Of a stretch of DNA of 64,000 bases, positions 51,346-59,532 are shown in pieces. The translations under genes were made by a program, and so were the position numbers. Positions within the stretch are counted from its first letter, which is position 1. Each line of letters starts with the position of its first letter. Below the pieces are notes generated by a model that saw only the letters and a program-made list of their open reading frames with translations, was not told the origin of the DNA and searched no databases. The DNA comes from Agromyces sp. Root81 (GTDB lineage: Bacteria; Actinomycetota; Actinomycetes; Actinomycetales; Microbacteriaceae), in assembly GCF_001429165.1 (NCBI RefSeq), contig NZ_LMIR01000002.1, forward strand, positions 980,662 to 1,044,661, in the 5' to 3' direction.

Positions 51346-54117
51346 CTACGCCGTGCGGCGCCGCGCGATCAGCACGGACACGGCACCTGCGAGCAGGACG
51401 AGGATCGCCGCGAGGAGCGCCACGACCGGTTCGACGCCCGTGCTGGCGAGGTCGGCTGTACTCGTCGAGCCGTTCGTCGCACCGGTCACGGTGATCGCGG
51501 CGGACACGGTCGTGCCGTCCGCGAGCACGGCGACGACGGTGTGCGCACCGGGCGCGGTGGCGGCCGGAATGCGCGCAGTGAACGCGAGTGCTCCGTCGGT
51601 CGAAACCGTCGCCTGCCCGAGCACCGCGGGCTCGGAGTGCAGCTCGAGCCGCACCGTCGAGCCTGCTGCGAATCCGGTGCCGCGCACCTCGAGCGAGCCG
51701 CCTGCGGCCACCGATCCGGCGCCGAGCACGAGGCTCGGGCTCGCGGGTCCGCCCGGCTCGCCCGGTCCTCCGGGCTCCGTGCCGCCGGGGAACACCTCGC
51801 CGGCAGCGCCGAGCTCCAGGAACACCGTCTCGCCCGTGGCATCCTTCAGCCCGTCGTTGTCGGTGACGCCGTACAGCGCGCCGTCGGCCGCGACCGCGAA
51901 GCCCTCGAGCTTCTCCTGCGTCCATCCGGCGGCCCGGCGGAGTGCCGGCAGCACGTCGATCGCCGTGGTCTTCTCGAGCACGGGCAGCGTGCCCGCCTCG
52001 GGCGTCGTCGCGGGGATCTCGACGCGGGTCACGCGCTTCACCGCTGCGGCGGGGCCGTTGAGCTTGTCGCGCTCGATCACGGCGAGGGTGTCGTCGTCGA
52101 TCGCCGTGATCTCGGAGAGGCCCATCCAGTCGCCTCCGACGGCCGTGGACTCGAGCGGGTAGCCGAACCACGACCATGCGCCGCTCGCCACGTCGTAGCG
52201 GCCGATGCGGGCGACGTTCGCACCGTCGACCGTCGCGGCGTCGGCGCCGGTGACCGCCGGGTCGGCCCACAGCGGACGCTGCAGCGCCACCCAGAGCTGC
52301 TCGTCGGCCCCGGACCCGGTCGTGGTCACGCCCTCGAGGCCCCACTTGGCGATGTGGGCCGTGACATCGGCCGGCAGCGCCACCGTCTCGACGACGGCGC
52401 CGGCGGCATCCGTGCGCACGATGCGGTTCTCGGCGCCCGTCGCGCCCTCGATCGCGAGCCAGAAGCCGCCGTCGGCGCGCGCCTGCAGGCCCTCGATGTC
52501 GAGCGCCACGGGGGCTCCGGCATCGGTCACCGCACGGGCCGCGGTGATGCGGGCCGGGGTCTGCGTCACGTCGACCGTGTACACCGTGCTCGGCGAGACG
52601 GCCGCGTCGCTCGCGGCGTAGACGATGCCGGCGTCGCTCGGGTGGCCGCTCAGCGCGCCGAGCGCCGCCCATCCGATCGGCGCGCCGTCGACGACATCCG
52701 AGACGATGCTCGGCTGCGCCGGCTGCTCGCCGTCGAAGGCGTAGAGGTTCACGGCCGCGCGCACGCCGGCCGACGCGTCGTCGGTCTCGCTCGAGACCAC
52801 GAGCAGGTCGCTGCCGGGCACCGGGAGGATGCCCTCGGGGCCGTTCGTCGCGAACAGCAGCTGGCTGAAGGCCGGTGCCGCCGGGTCGCTGACGTCGTAC
52901 ACCGCGACGAAGTTGGAGCGCTCGCTCGCGACGAACACGTACGGCACCCCGTCGTACTCGGCGACGGCGAGGCCCTCGGGCTCGCTGCCCTTCTTCGCGG
53001 CGCGGTCGTCGTTGTACAGGCCGTGCTGCACGGCGAGGTGCTCGAACGAGTTGCCGGCGTCCCACACGACGTCGCCCGTCTCCGCGTCGAAGACGGTCCA
53101 GCCGCGGGTTCCGCCCTTCCAGTCGCCCTCGTTGGCCGTCGCAAGCCGGTCGTCGCCGATCCACGCGATCGAGTCGGGCTCGCGCGGGGTCTGCCCGATG
53201 GAGCCCGACAGGTCGATGCGCTTGTCTTTCTTCGTGTCGATGCCGCTGACGGCCACCGATCCGGCCGAGAAGGCGCGCACGACTTCGTGCGTCGGCAGGT
53301 CGACGATCACGATGCCGTTGTTCTCCTGCAGCGTCACCGCGAGCTGGTTCTGCGCGTTGATGGTGACGTACTCGGGCTCGGGGTCGGTCGGGGCGTCGAG
53401 GCCGGCTGCGGCGATCACGTCGATCGGCGAGCCGTCCTCCTCGAGGAAGGGCACCGCGTCGATCGACCACGCGGCAGGGTCTGCGCCGAGCCCGAGCACC
53501 TGCACGAAGCCGCCGGGCAGCTGCGGCAGGTCGCCCTTCTTGCCGCCGGGAGGCGTCGCGTCCTCATCGCGCTGGTTCTCGATCGCGATCGCCGCATAGG
53601 CGCCGTCCTTCGAGATCGCGATCGAGTCGGGCTGGCCCTCGAGGTCGATGCTGCGCACGACCGTGCGGTCGGCGGCGCGGATCACGTCGAGGCGGCCGGC
53701 CGGGGCGGTGAACGCTCCGCCGGTCTCGTCGACGACCACGAGGATGAAGTCGCCGTAGGCGGCGACCGAGGTGGGCTGGTCGTCGGCGTGACCGAGCGAG
53801 GCGAGTTCGATCGTGCCGTCGCCGACCGGATTCGACGGATCGGTCACGTCGAGGAATCCGATGCGCTTGCCGAGTGCGTCGGTGTAGACGACGGTCGAGC
53901 CGTCGGGGGTGATCGCCGAGATCTCGGCGACCGTCTCGGACGCGGGGTCGACGCCCTCCGGCAGGTTCTGGAACACGGGGTACGTCGCCGTGCGGTGGAA
54001 GGCGGATGCGCCGGGCGCGGCCGTTGCCGGGAGGGCGACCGCCGACCCGGCGAGCGCGCCGCCGGCGATGACGGATGCCACGGCGAGGGCAGCGACGGAC
54101 AAGGGGCGGACGGACAT
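51346..54117 (-). CDS. LASTG-anchored esterase-like phytase-family protein
   Basis: The protein has 923 residues. A signal peptide (VAALAVASVIAGGALAGSAVALPATAAPG) is followed by a large beta-propeller of about 720 residues (SVAAYGDFILVVVDE, DSIAISKDGAYAAIAIEN, AWIGDDRLATANEGDWKGG), in the style of the esterase-like phytase/choice-of-anchor families. An Ig-like domain (SLVLGAGSVAAGGSLEVRGTGFA) comes next, then the sorting signal ADLASTGVE with TM and RRR tail. The ATG at 54115-54117 with GGAG upstream is used; the in-frame ATG 36 codons earlier would place the signal peptide internally. Enzyme activity is not certain. It is cell-wall bound like the chaplin-like protein. Confidence 0.85.
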   Translation of the reverse strand: MSVRPLSVAALAVASVIAGGALAGSAVALPATAAPGASAFHRTATYPVFQNLPEGVDPASETVAEISAITPDGSTVVYTDALGKRIGFLDVTDPSNPVGDGTIELASLGHADDQPTSVAAYGDFILVVVDETGGAFTAPAGRLDVIRAADRTVVRSIDLEGQPDSIAISKDGAYAAIAIENQRDEDATPPGGKKGDLPQLPGGFVQVLGLGADPAAWSIDAVPFLEEDGSPIDVIAAAGLDAPTDPEPEYVTINAQNQLAVTLQENNGIVIVDLPTHEVVRAFSAGSVAVSGIDTKKDKRIDLSGSIGQTPREPDSIAWIGDDRLATANEGDWKGGTRGWTVFDAETGDVVWDAGNSFEHLAVQHGLYNDDRAAKKGSEPEGLAVAEYDGVPYVFVASERSNFVAVYDVSDPAAPAFSQLLFATNGPEGILPVPGSDLLVVSSETDDASAGVRAAVNLYAFDGEQPAQPSIVSDVVDGAPIGWAALGALSGHPSDAGIVYAASDAAVSPSTVYTVDVTQTPARITAARAVTDAGAPVALDIEGLQARADGGFWLAIEGATGAENRIVRTDAAGAVVETVALPADVTAHIAKWGLEGVTTTGSGADEQLWVALQRPLWADPAVTGADAATVDGANVARIGRYDVASGAWSWFGYPLESTAVGGDWMGLSEITAIDDDTLAVIERDKLNGPAAAVKRVTRVEIPATTPEAGTLPVLEKTTAIDVLPALRRAAGWTQEKLEGFAVAADGALYGVTDNDGLKDATGETVFLELGAAGEVFPGGTEPGGPGEPGGPASPSLVLGAGSVAAGGSLEVRGTGFAAGSTVRLELHSEPAVLGQATVSTDGALAFTARIPAATAPGAHTVVAVLADGTTVSAAITVTGATNGSTSTADLASTGVEPVVALLAAILVLLAGAVSVLIARRRTA

Positions 54118-54239
54118 GTCGGGCACACTCCAGCGAATCGAGGCAGGGAACGCCGTCAGGCTGGCGGAACCCGGCGACCGGCCGGTGGGGGCGACGTGGA
54201 CGGGCGGTGTCGACCGGGTGAACAAACGAGCGAGCGCCG

Positions 54240-55682
54240 CTACACGACGGCGGCGAGCAGGCTCTGGTCGGGCACCGGGGCGGCGCCCGAGAGCGAGTGC
54301 CAGGCGCGGGCGAGCGCCTGCACCGCGGCATCCATCGTCTCGGGCGGATAGCAGATGGGCAGCCGCAGGAATCGCTCGAACGCGCCGTCGATGCCGAATC
54401 TCGGCCCCGCCGCGATGATGAGCCGCTGCGAGCGAGCGGCGAGGGCGAGCTGCGAGCTCACCGGGGCGCCGAGGCCGACCCAGGTCACGATGCCGCCGTC
54501 GACGTGCGGCACGTGCCAGTCGGGCAGGGCCTGGCCGAGCAGCCCTTCGAGCCGGTCGCGCCCGGCGCGGAGCTGCTCGCGGCGCAGGTCGAGGATGTCG
54601 TCCATGTGGGGCAGGGCGCGCGTGACGAGCAGCTGCTCGATGATCGGGGTACCGAGATCGCCGGGCGAGCGCACGGCGAGCAGGCGCCGGATGAGCGGGC
54701 GGTCGGCGCGGATCCAGCCGACCCGCACGCCGCCCCAGACGGTCTTGCCGACCGAGCCGACCATGATCGCCGGCCCGTAGGCGGCCATCGGCAGCAACGA
54801 CTCGGGGCGATCGATGTCGAGTTCGCCCGTGGTCTCGTCGGCGATGATGACGGTGCCCTGCCGGGCGGCGGCGTCGAGCACTCGCGCCCGGGTCTCTGCG
54901 CTCATCGAACGCCCGGTCGGATTCTGGAAGTCGGGCATCAGGTAGGCCGCCACGGGGTTCGCGTGCGCGATCGCCCTCGTGAGCGCCTCCGCCTCGACCC
55001 GGCCGGTCGGGTCGGCGTCGTCTCGCGGCGCGACACCGACCGGCACGAGGCGGGCGCCGGCGGCCCGGAGCGCCTCGTAGGCATGCGGGTAGGTCGGCGC
55101 TTCGATGATCGCCCGATCGCCGCGGCCGATGAGCGCCCGCGAGAGCAGGGCGATCGCGTGCTGCGCGCCGATCGTGACCATGATCTGCTCCGGCGTGGTC
55201 GGGAGCCCGCGCTTCGTGTAGCGGTCGGCGATCGCCGCGCGAAGCGCGGGGGTGCCGATCGGGTCGAACCCCGCATCGCCGAGGTGCTCCGGCAGGTCGT
55301 CGACGGCCTGTCGGGCGAGGTCGGGCAGCCAGGGCAGGGCGGGCGGCGCCGCCTTCGAGAAGTCGATGTAGTCGGCGGCGGGCGGAGCGGGCAGCATGGT
55401 CGGCGTGCCCGGCAGCCTCGCCACGCTGCCCGAGCCGCGCACGCTCAACACGAGCCCCTGCTCGCGCAGGTGCCCGTAGGCCGCGGTCACCGTGGTGCGA
55501 CTCAGGCCGAGCCGCTCGGCGAGATCACGCTCGGCCGGAAGCCGGGTGTCGACCGGGATGCGCCCGTCGAGCACAAGCAACCGGATGCGCTCGGCGAGCG
55601 CGTGGTAGGCACTGCCGGCGCCCCCGCGCCAGTCGCCGAGCAGGTTCTCGAGTGCGCGTGCACTCAGTGTGGACTCCGCCAT
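54240..55682 (-). CDS. MocR-family GntR/aminotransferase regulator
   Basis: The 480-residue protein has an N-terminal GntR winged HTH (YHALAERIRLLVLDGRIPVDTRLPAERDLAERLGLSRTTVTAAYGHL) and an aminotransferase-I fold with the PLP Lys in MVGSVGKTVWGGVRVGW and YLMPDFQNPTGRSMS. It belongs to the MocR/YczR group and probably controls the divergent YczE-type membrane protein gene. The 62-base spacer contains ATTGGC/GCCAAT elements. The ATG at 55680-55682 is clear. Confidence 0.92.
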   Translation of the reverse strand: MAESTLSARALENLLGDWRGGAGSAYHALAERIRLLVLDGRIPVDTRLPAERDLAERLGLSRTTVTAAYGHLREQGLVLSVRGSGSVARLPGTPTMLPAPPAADYIDFSKAAPPALPWLPDLARQAVDDLPEHLGDAGFDPIGTPALRAAIADRYTKRGLPTTPEQIMVTIGAQHAIALLSRALIGRGDRAIIEAPTYPHAYEALRAAGARLVPVGVAPRDDADPTGRVEAEALTRAIAHANPVAAYLMPDFQNPTGRSMSAETRARVLDAAARQGTVIIADETTGELDIDRPESLLPMAAYGPAIMVGSVGKTVWGGVRVGWIRADRPLIRRLLAVRSPGDLGTPIIEQLLVTRALPHMDDILDLRREQLRAGRDRLEGLLGQALPDWHVPHVDGGIVTWVGLGAPVSSQLALAARSQRLIIAAGPRFGIDGAFERFLRLPICYPPETMDAAVQALARAWHSLSGAAPVPDQSLLAAVV

Positions 55683-55700
55683 GCGAGCCACTTTAGACGA

Positions 55701-55736
55701 ATTGGCTCTTTGCGAACAGGCCAATCATGCAATTGG
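55701..55736. promoter_or_regulatory. Candidate MocR binding region
   Basis: ATTGGC (55701-55706), GCCAAT (55720-55725) and ATTGG (55732-55736) give an inverted plus a direct arrangement in the divergent mocR-yczE spacer. This fits the mixed direct/inverted sites of MocR regulators. Confidence 0.5.
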
Positions 55737-55744
55737 ATTGCAGA

Positions 55745-56590
55745 ATGCCCCGCTCCACCCGCTTCGCCACCGCCGATTCGACGCCTGTGTTCGTGCGCCG
55801 CCTCGTGCAGCTCTTCGTCGGCCTCTTCCTCTACGGCATCGGCATCGCGCTCATCGTGCGCGGCGAGCTCGGCGTCGCACCATGGGACGTGCTGACCCAG
55901 GGCATCGCGAAACAGACGGGCCTGCAGTTCGGGCTCATCACCGTCATCATCAGCGGATTCGTGCTGCTGCTCTGGATCCCGCTCCGGCAGCGACTCGGCT
56001 TCGGCACCGTCATGAACGCACTGCTCGTGGGGCCGTCTGCCGATGTCGGCCTCTGGCTCATCCCGCCGGGCCTCGACCTCTGGGTGCGCGTACTGCTGCT
56101 TCCCGCCGGCATCGTCGTGCTGGCGATCGCCACGGGCCTCTACATCGGGGCGCACTTCGGCCCTGGCCCGCGCGACGGCCTCATGACCGGCCTCCACCGG
56201 GTCACCGGCTGGAAGATCTGGATCGTGCGCACGGGCATCGAGCTCGTGGTGCTCGCCGCCGGCTGGCTGCTCGGCGGCAACGTCGGCATCGGCACCGTCG
56301 CGTTCGCCCTGCTCATCGGCCCGCTGTGCGGCGTCACGATCCCCATGTTCGCGATCAAGCGACCGGTGGCACCGGCGGAGACCGCGGCGACGGCACCGGC
56401 CGTGGTGGGCGCCGAGCGAGCGGATGCCCCCGCGCCCGCGCCATCCGTCGGCCCCGCGCCATCCGTCGGCCCCGCGGCATCCGTCGGCCCCGCGCCATCC
56501 GTCGGCCCCGCGCCATCCGTCGGCCCCGCCGCATCCGTCGGCCCCGCGCCATCCGTCGGCCCCGCGCCATCCGTCGGCCCCGCGGCCTGA
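55745..56590 (+). CDS. YczE/YitT-like membrane protein with repeat tail
   Basis: The protein has 281 residues from the ATG at 55745; an ATG 18 bases upstream is in frame but falls within the regulatory elements. It has five TM helices of the YczE/YyaS family: GIALIVRGELGVAPWDVLTQGIA, FGPGPRDGLMTGLHR. The last 60 or so residues are a cytoplasmic tail of Ala-Pro repeats ending in eight copies of a six-residue unit (PSVGPA/ASVGPA) encoded by an 18-base tandem repeat. The membrane part is likely controlled by the divergent MocR regulator and may transport a B6 vitamer or amino acid. Confidence 0.85.
   Translation: MPRSTRFATADSTPVFVRRLVQLFVGLFLYGIGIALIVRGELGVAPWDVLTQGIAKQTGLQFGLITVIISGFVLLLWIPLRQRLGFGTVMNALLVGPSADVGLWLIPPGLDLWVRVLLLPAGIVVLAIATGLYIGAHFGPGPRDGLMTGLHRVTGWKIWIVRTGIELVVLAAGWLLGGNVGIGTVAFALLIGPLCGVTIPMFAIKRPVAPAETAATAPAVVGAERADAPAPAPSVGPAPSVGPAASVGPAPSVGPAPSVGPAASVGPAPSVGPAPSVGPAA
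56441..56584 (+). repeat. Eight 18-base tandem repeats in the 3' end of the yczE-like gene
   Basis: The unit is (C/G)CATCCGTCGGCCCCGC(G/C), repeated eight times in frame without gaps. Several units contain the heptamer GCATCCG that is common in this genome. The array is a likely hot spot for copy-number change. Confidence 0.92.
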
Positions 56591-56604
56591 CCGCGCCCGA
56601 GACG

Positions 56605-56644
56605 GCAGTCGCCCCCGCGGCCGGGACACCTCGGGGGCGACTGC
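56605..56644. terminator. 13-bp stem after the yczE-like gene
   Basis: GCAGTCGCCCCCG pairs with CGGGGGCGACTGC across 14 bases, 15 bases after the stop codon. Confidence 0.7.
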
Positions 56645-56653
56645 ACTCCCCAT

Positions 56654-56717
56654 CGGAGGCAACGAAGCGCGCCGGAGGCAACGAACTCGCTGCCTCCGAC
56701 CGACCCCGTTGCCTCCG
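56654..56717. terminator. Alternative-pairing hairpins between convergent genes
   Basis: CGGAGGCAACG occurs at 56654-56664 and 56673-56683. Its complement CGTTGCCTCCG is at 56707-56717, with a partial copy (GCCTCCG) near 56692. Either left arm can pair with the right arm. It lies 19 bases from the stop of the minus-strand MerR gene, so it probably terminates that gene. Confidence 0.55.
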
Positions 56718-56735
56718 ACGCGCTGAGAGCGCGCG

Positions 56736-57494
56736 CTAGAGCTCGCGCTCGGCGTACGCCGTCATCGCGTCGCGCACGAACTCGGCACCCGCCTGGCCGC
56801 CGTAGTTCGCGCCGAAGCGCTCATCGGCCACGTACATCTCGGCGAGGCCGAGGAAGTACTCCTTGCTCGGGCCTGCGCCGCCGCCGCCGGGCGTACCCGG
56901 AATGCCGCGCAGCCAGTCGAACTGCCGCTGCGCGAGCGCCTGGGCCTCGTCGCCCGCGGGGTCGATGCCCCGCTCGAACGCCGAGATCCAGTCGCGGCCC
57001 AGCTGCGACATCCGCTGCTGCCATGCCGCCTTCTCCTCGGCGCTCATCGAGCGCCACCACGCGTCGCTCTTCGCGTACGCGTCCTTGCCCCAACGTTCCT
57101 CGACCTCCTCCTTGTACCGGGTGTGGTCGAAGCCGTCGAACATGTTCTCCGCCATGAGTCGTTCACCTCCTTCCAGTGCTCCGATGGTGTGCTCGACCGA
57201 CGCGATCTGCCGCGCCAGCCGCTCCTGCTCGCCGCGCAGCCACTCGAGGTGACTGCGCAGGGCGTGGGGCGCGCTCGCCTCGCGGTCGAGCACCTCGCCG
57301 ATCAACGGGAGGCCGAGTCCGAGCTCCCGCAGCAGCAGGATGCGCTGCAGGCGCACGAGCGCGGCGTCGTCGTAGTGGCGGTACCCGTTCGAGCCGATGC
57401 GCGTCGGCGCGAGCAGCCCGATGTCGTCGTAGTGACGCAGCGTGCGGCTCGTCGTGCCGGCGAGCTTCGCGATCTCCTGGATCGACCAGTCCAC
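56736..57494 (-). CDS. TipA-type MerR regulator with drug-recognition domain
   Basis: The protein has 252 residues from a GTG with GAGGAG upstream. The MerR HTH (SIQEIAKLAGTTSRTLRHYDDIGLL) and coiled-coil linker (SHLEWLRGEQERLARQIASVEHTI) are followed by a TipAS antibiotic-recognition domain (residues about 115-252, ENMFDGFDHTRYKEEVEERWG...FVRDAMTAYAEREL). TipA proteins activate their own promoter when bound to cyclic thiopeptides or other drugs. The upstream promoter has the overlong 19-base spacer typical of MerR targets. Confidence 0.93.
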   Translation of the reverse strand: MDWSIQEIAKLAGTTSRTLRHYDDIGLLAPTRIGSNGYRHYDDAALVRLQRILLLRELGLGLPLIGEVLDREASAPHALRSHLEWLRGEQERLARQIASVEHTIGALEGGERLMAENMFDGFDHTRYKEEVEERWGKDAYAKSDAWWRSMSAEEKAAWQQRMSQLGRDWISAFERGIDPAGDEAQALAQRQFDWLRGIPGTPGGGGAGPSKEYFLGLAEMYVADERFGANYGGQAGAEFVRDAMTAYAEREL

Positions 57495-57542
57495 GGCGTG
57501 CTCCTCTCGTTGATCGTCGGGGCGTCCTGCCCCACTGATGCC

Positions 57543-57573
57543 ACGGTAGAGGTTGACGCAGCGTCAATGTCAA
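57543..57573 (-). promoter_or_regulatory. MerR-type promoter with 19-base spacer
   Basis: On the minus strand TTGACA (57568-57573) and TACCGT (57543-57548) are separated by 19 bases that contain the perfect dyad TTGACGC-t-GCGTCAA (57553-57567). This is the classic MerR/TipA promoter design, in which the regulator twists the spacer to activate. Confidence 0.8.
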
Positions 57574-57655
57574 GCGCCGCATCATCCGCTTGCCCCGCGT
57601 CCTTTCCTCACCTCGCCGCACCGGCTCGACCCTGCCCCCACCGCCTCGCCCCCGT

Positions 57656-57735
57656 CATTCCAGCGGATATACGATCCGCCACCCCGGGCCGCTCGAGCCG
57701 CCCTCGGCGCGCCCGATCGTATATCCGCTGGAATG
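57656..57735. repeat. Perfect 21-base inverted repeat upstream of DUF4097-padR
   Basis: CATTCCAGCGGATATACGATC (57656-57676, 21 bases) and its exact complement (57715-57735) flank 38 bases. The GATATAC/GTATATC cores resemble the GATATATC of the operators that follow, so these may be outlying regulator sites; a long hairpin or a mobile-element trace is the alternative. Confidence 0.85.
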
Positions 57736-57757
57736 TTCGACTTGCGTCGGGTACAAA

Positions 57758-57798
57758 CGCGATATATCGTGTTCCTATCAGACACGCGATATATCGCG
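57758..57798. promoter_or_regulatory. PadR-like operators (CGCGATATATCG x2)
   Basis: CGCGATATATCG at 57758-57769 and the perfect palindrome CGCGATATATCGCG at 57785-57798 lie 16 bases apart, about 80 bases before the DUF4097 start. They stand out in a GC-rich genome and fit the ATAT-rich palindromes used by PadR repressors in this type of operon. Confidence 0.7.
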
Positions 57799-57877
57799 TC
57801 ACAGCCTTCGAGGGCAGCGGATGCCGCGGCATCCGAACCTCGCACACACGACGCAACCGCGACAGAAGGAGCACGGC

Positions 57878-58768
57878 ATGTCCATCGAGAAGTGGGTCGT
57901 CAACCCGGGCGAGACCCGGGTCATCGATCTCGAACTGGTCCGCAAGATCAAGGTGAGCCTCATCGGCGGCAAGGTCGACGTGATCGCCCACGACGAGCCG
58001 GGCGCTCGCATCGAGGTCTCGAACGTCACCGGCAAAGACCTGAAGATCGAGATCGACGGCGACTCCCTCGAGATCGACCACCCGCAGCTGCGCTGGGACA
58101 ACTTCGTCGACGTCTTCAAGGGCTTCATGGGGCAGGCGAAGGCCGAGGTCTCGATCCTCGCCCCGCGGCACGTCGTCATGAAGCTCGGCATCGTCTCGGG
58201 CGACGCGCTCGTCTCGGGATTCACGACCGACGCGAAGCTCAGCACCGTGTCGGGCGACGTCGTGCTCGACAACCACGAGGGCGACGTCGAGCTCTCGACC
58301 GTCTCGGGCGAGGTCTCCGCCGGCAACCACACGGGCCGCATCACCGCGCACTCGGTGTCGGGTGACGTCGTCGCCACCGGCGACGTGCGCTCGTTCAACG
58401 CCGACACCGTCTCGGGCAACATGATCCTCGACTCCTACGGCACGCCCGACCGGGTCGACACCAACACCGTCTCGGGCAACCTCACGGTGCGATTCGCCGC
58501 CGGGTCCGGCGCCCGCTACCGCGTCAACACCGTCGCCGGCACGGTGCTGATCGACGACACGACCATCAAGGGCATGCTCGGCAAGGGCTTCGAGCGCGTG
58601 ACGGGCGAGCTCTCGGGGCAGTGGCTCGACCTCGGCGCGAACAGCGTCTCCGGCTCGATCTCGGTCATGCGCCGCGAACTGAGCAGCACGGCAGCGGATG
58701 CCTCGGGCGCGAGCCACGGCGACGCGGCGAGCGGTTCGGGGTCGAGCGACGACGAGGCATCCGCATGA
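57878..58768 (+). CDS. DUF4097 adhesin-like beta-helix protein
   Basis: The 296-residue protein has no signal peptide. The middle part is a right-handed beta-helix of repeated T/S-V-SGDV units (STVSGDVVLDNHEGDVELSTV, HSVSGDVVATGDV, DTVSGNMILDSYG), the DUF4097 pattern. The C-terminal 40 residues are Ser/Ala/Asp-rich. The family is widely encoded with PadR regulators, and its role is unknown, though an envelope-stress link is often suggested. AAGGAG precedes the ATG. The stop overlaps the padR start (ATGA). Confidence 0.9.
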   Translation: MSIEKWVVNPGETRVIDLELVRKIKVSLIGGKVDVIAHDEPGARIEVSNVTGKDLKIEIDGDSLEIDHPQLRWDNFVDVFKGFMGQAKAEVSILAPRHVVMKLGIVSGDALVSGFTTDAKLSTVSGDVVLDNHEGDVELSTVSGEVSAGNHTGRITAHSVSGDVVATGDVRSFNADTVSGNMILDSYGTPDRVDTNTVSGNLTVRFAAGSGARYRVNTVAGTVLIDDTTIKGMLGKGFERVTGELSGQWLDLGANSVSGSISVMRRELSSTAADASGASHGDAASGSGSSDDEASA

Positions 58769-59418
58769 CCCCGCCAGTCTTCGCCCACGGCAGCCTGCGC
58801 CTCTACCTGCTCGCCCTGCTCGACGAGCAGCCGCGGCACGGCTACGAGCTGATCCAGGCGCTGTCCGATCGCTTCGGCGGCACCTACAGCCCGAGCGCCG
58901 GCACGATCTACCCGCGGCTCTCGAAGCTCGAGGAGGAGGGGCTCGTCTCGAAGACCACCGACGGCCGCAAGACCGTCTACGAGATCACGGATGCCGGCCG
59001 CGCCGAACTCGAGGCGCGCCGGCCCGAGCTCGACGCGATCGAGAACGAGGTCACCGACTCGGTGCGCCGTCTCGCCGACGGCGTGCGGGCCGAGGTCAAC
59101 GACGCGATGCGCTCGCTCCGTGCCGAGCTCGCGAGTGCCGCTCGGGAAGCCAAGCGGGCGTCGACCACGACATCGGCGTCGGCAGCGGGTGCGACCGGCG
59201 GGACATCGTCGACCGGATGGAGCGGCGACGCCCGTGCCGAGACGAGCCGAACGGTGCACGAGGCCGACCTCGTGCTGAGCGAGTTCCGGCAGCAGCTGCG
59301 CACCGACCTGCGCACGCACGCGAACCGCGGCCGCGTCACGCCCGAGTCCGTCACCCTGCTTCGTGCGCGCCTCGCCCAGGTGCGGGCCGACGTGCTGGCC
59401 ACGCTCGCCGAGCACTGA
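58765..59418 (+). CDS. PadR-family transcriptional regulator
   Basis: The protein has 217 residues. An N-terminal winged helix (LRLYLLALLDEQPRHGYELIQALSDRFGGTYSPSAGTIYPRLSKLEEEGLVS) is followed by YEITDAGRAEL and a long helical C-terminal part with a Ser/Thr/Gly-rich linker (residues about 130-160). It probably represses its own operon through the CGCGATATATCGCG sites. Coupled to the DUF4097 gene. Confidence 0.93.
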   Translation: MTPPVFAHGSLRLYLLALLDEQPRHGYELIQALSDRFGGTYSPSAGTIYPRLSKLEEEGLVSKTTDGRKTVYEITDAGRAELEARRPELDAIENEVTDSVRRLADGVRAEVNDAMRSLRAELASAAREAKRASTTTSASAAGATGGTSSTGWSGDARAETSRTVHEADLVLSEFRQQLRTDLRTHANRGRVTPESVTLLRARLAQVRADVLATLAEH

Positions 59419-59532
59419 GCCGTCAGCCTGACGCGCACTCGCTGACCCTCCCCTGAACCGGGCGGCGCCTCCCCCGGGGCGCCGCCCTCCTGCATGCCTC
59501 CTCGCACCTCCAGCGGGCGTGGAAGTGCCCCG

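Larger units (their letters stand above)
57495..57877. other. Divergent control region tipA-like / DUF4097 operon
   Basis: About 380 bases without a gene. From left to right it holds the tipA-type promoter, a Pro/Ala-coding-like but frame-less GC-rich stretch, a perfect 21-base inverted repeat and two CGCGATATATCG-type operators before the DUF4097 gene. Confidence 0.8.

Noticed and set aside
51280..54351. 1023-residue plus-strand open frame opposite the phytase-like protein
   Set aside because: It is the antisense of a protein with signal peptide, propeller and sorting signal, and has no recognisable content.
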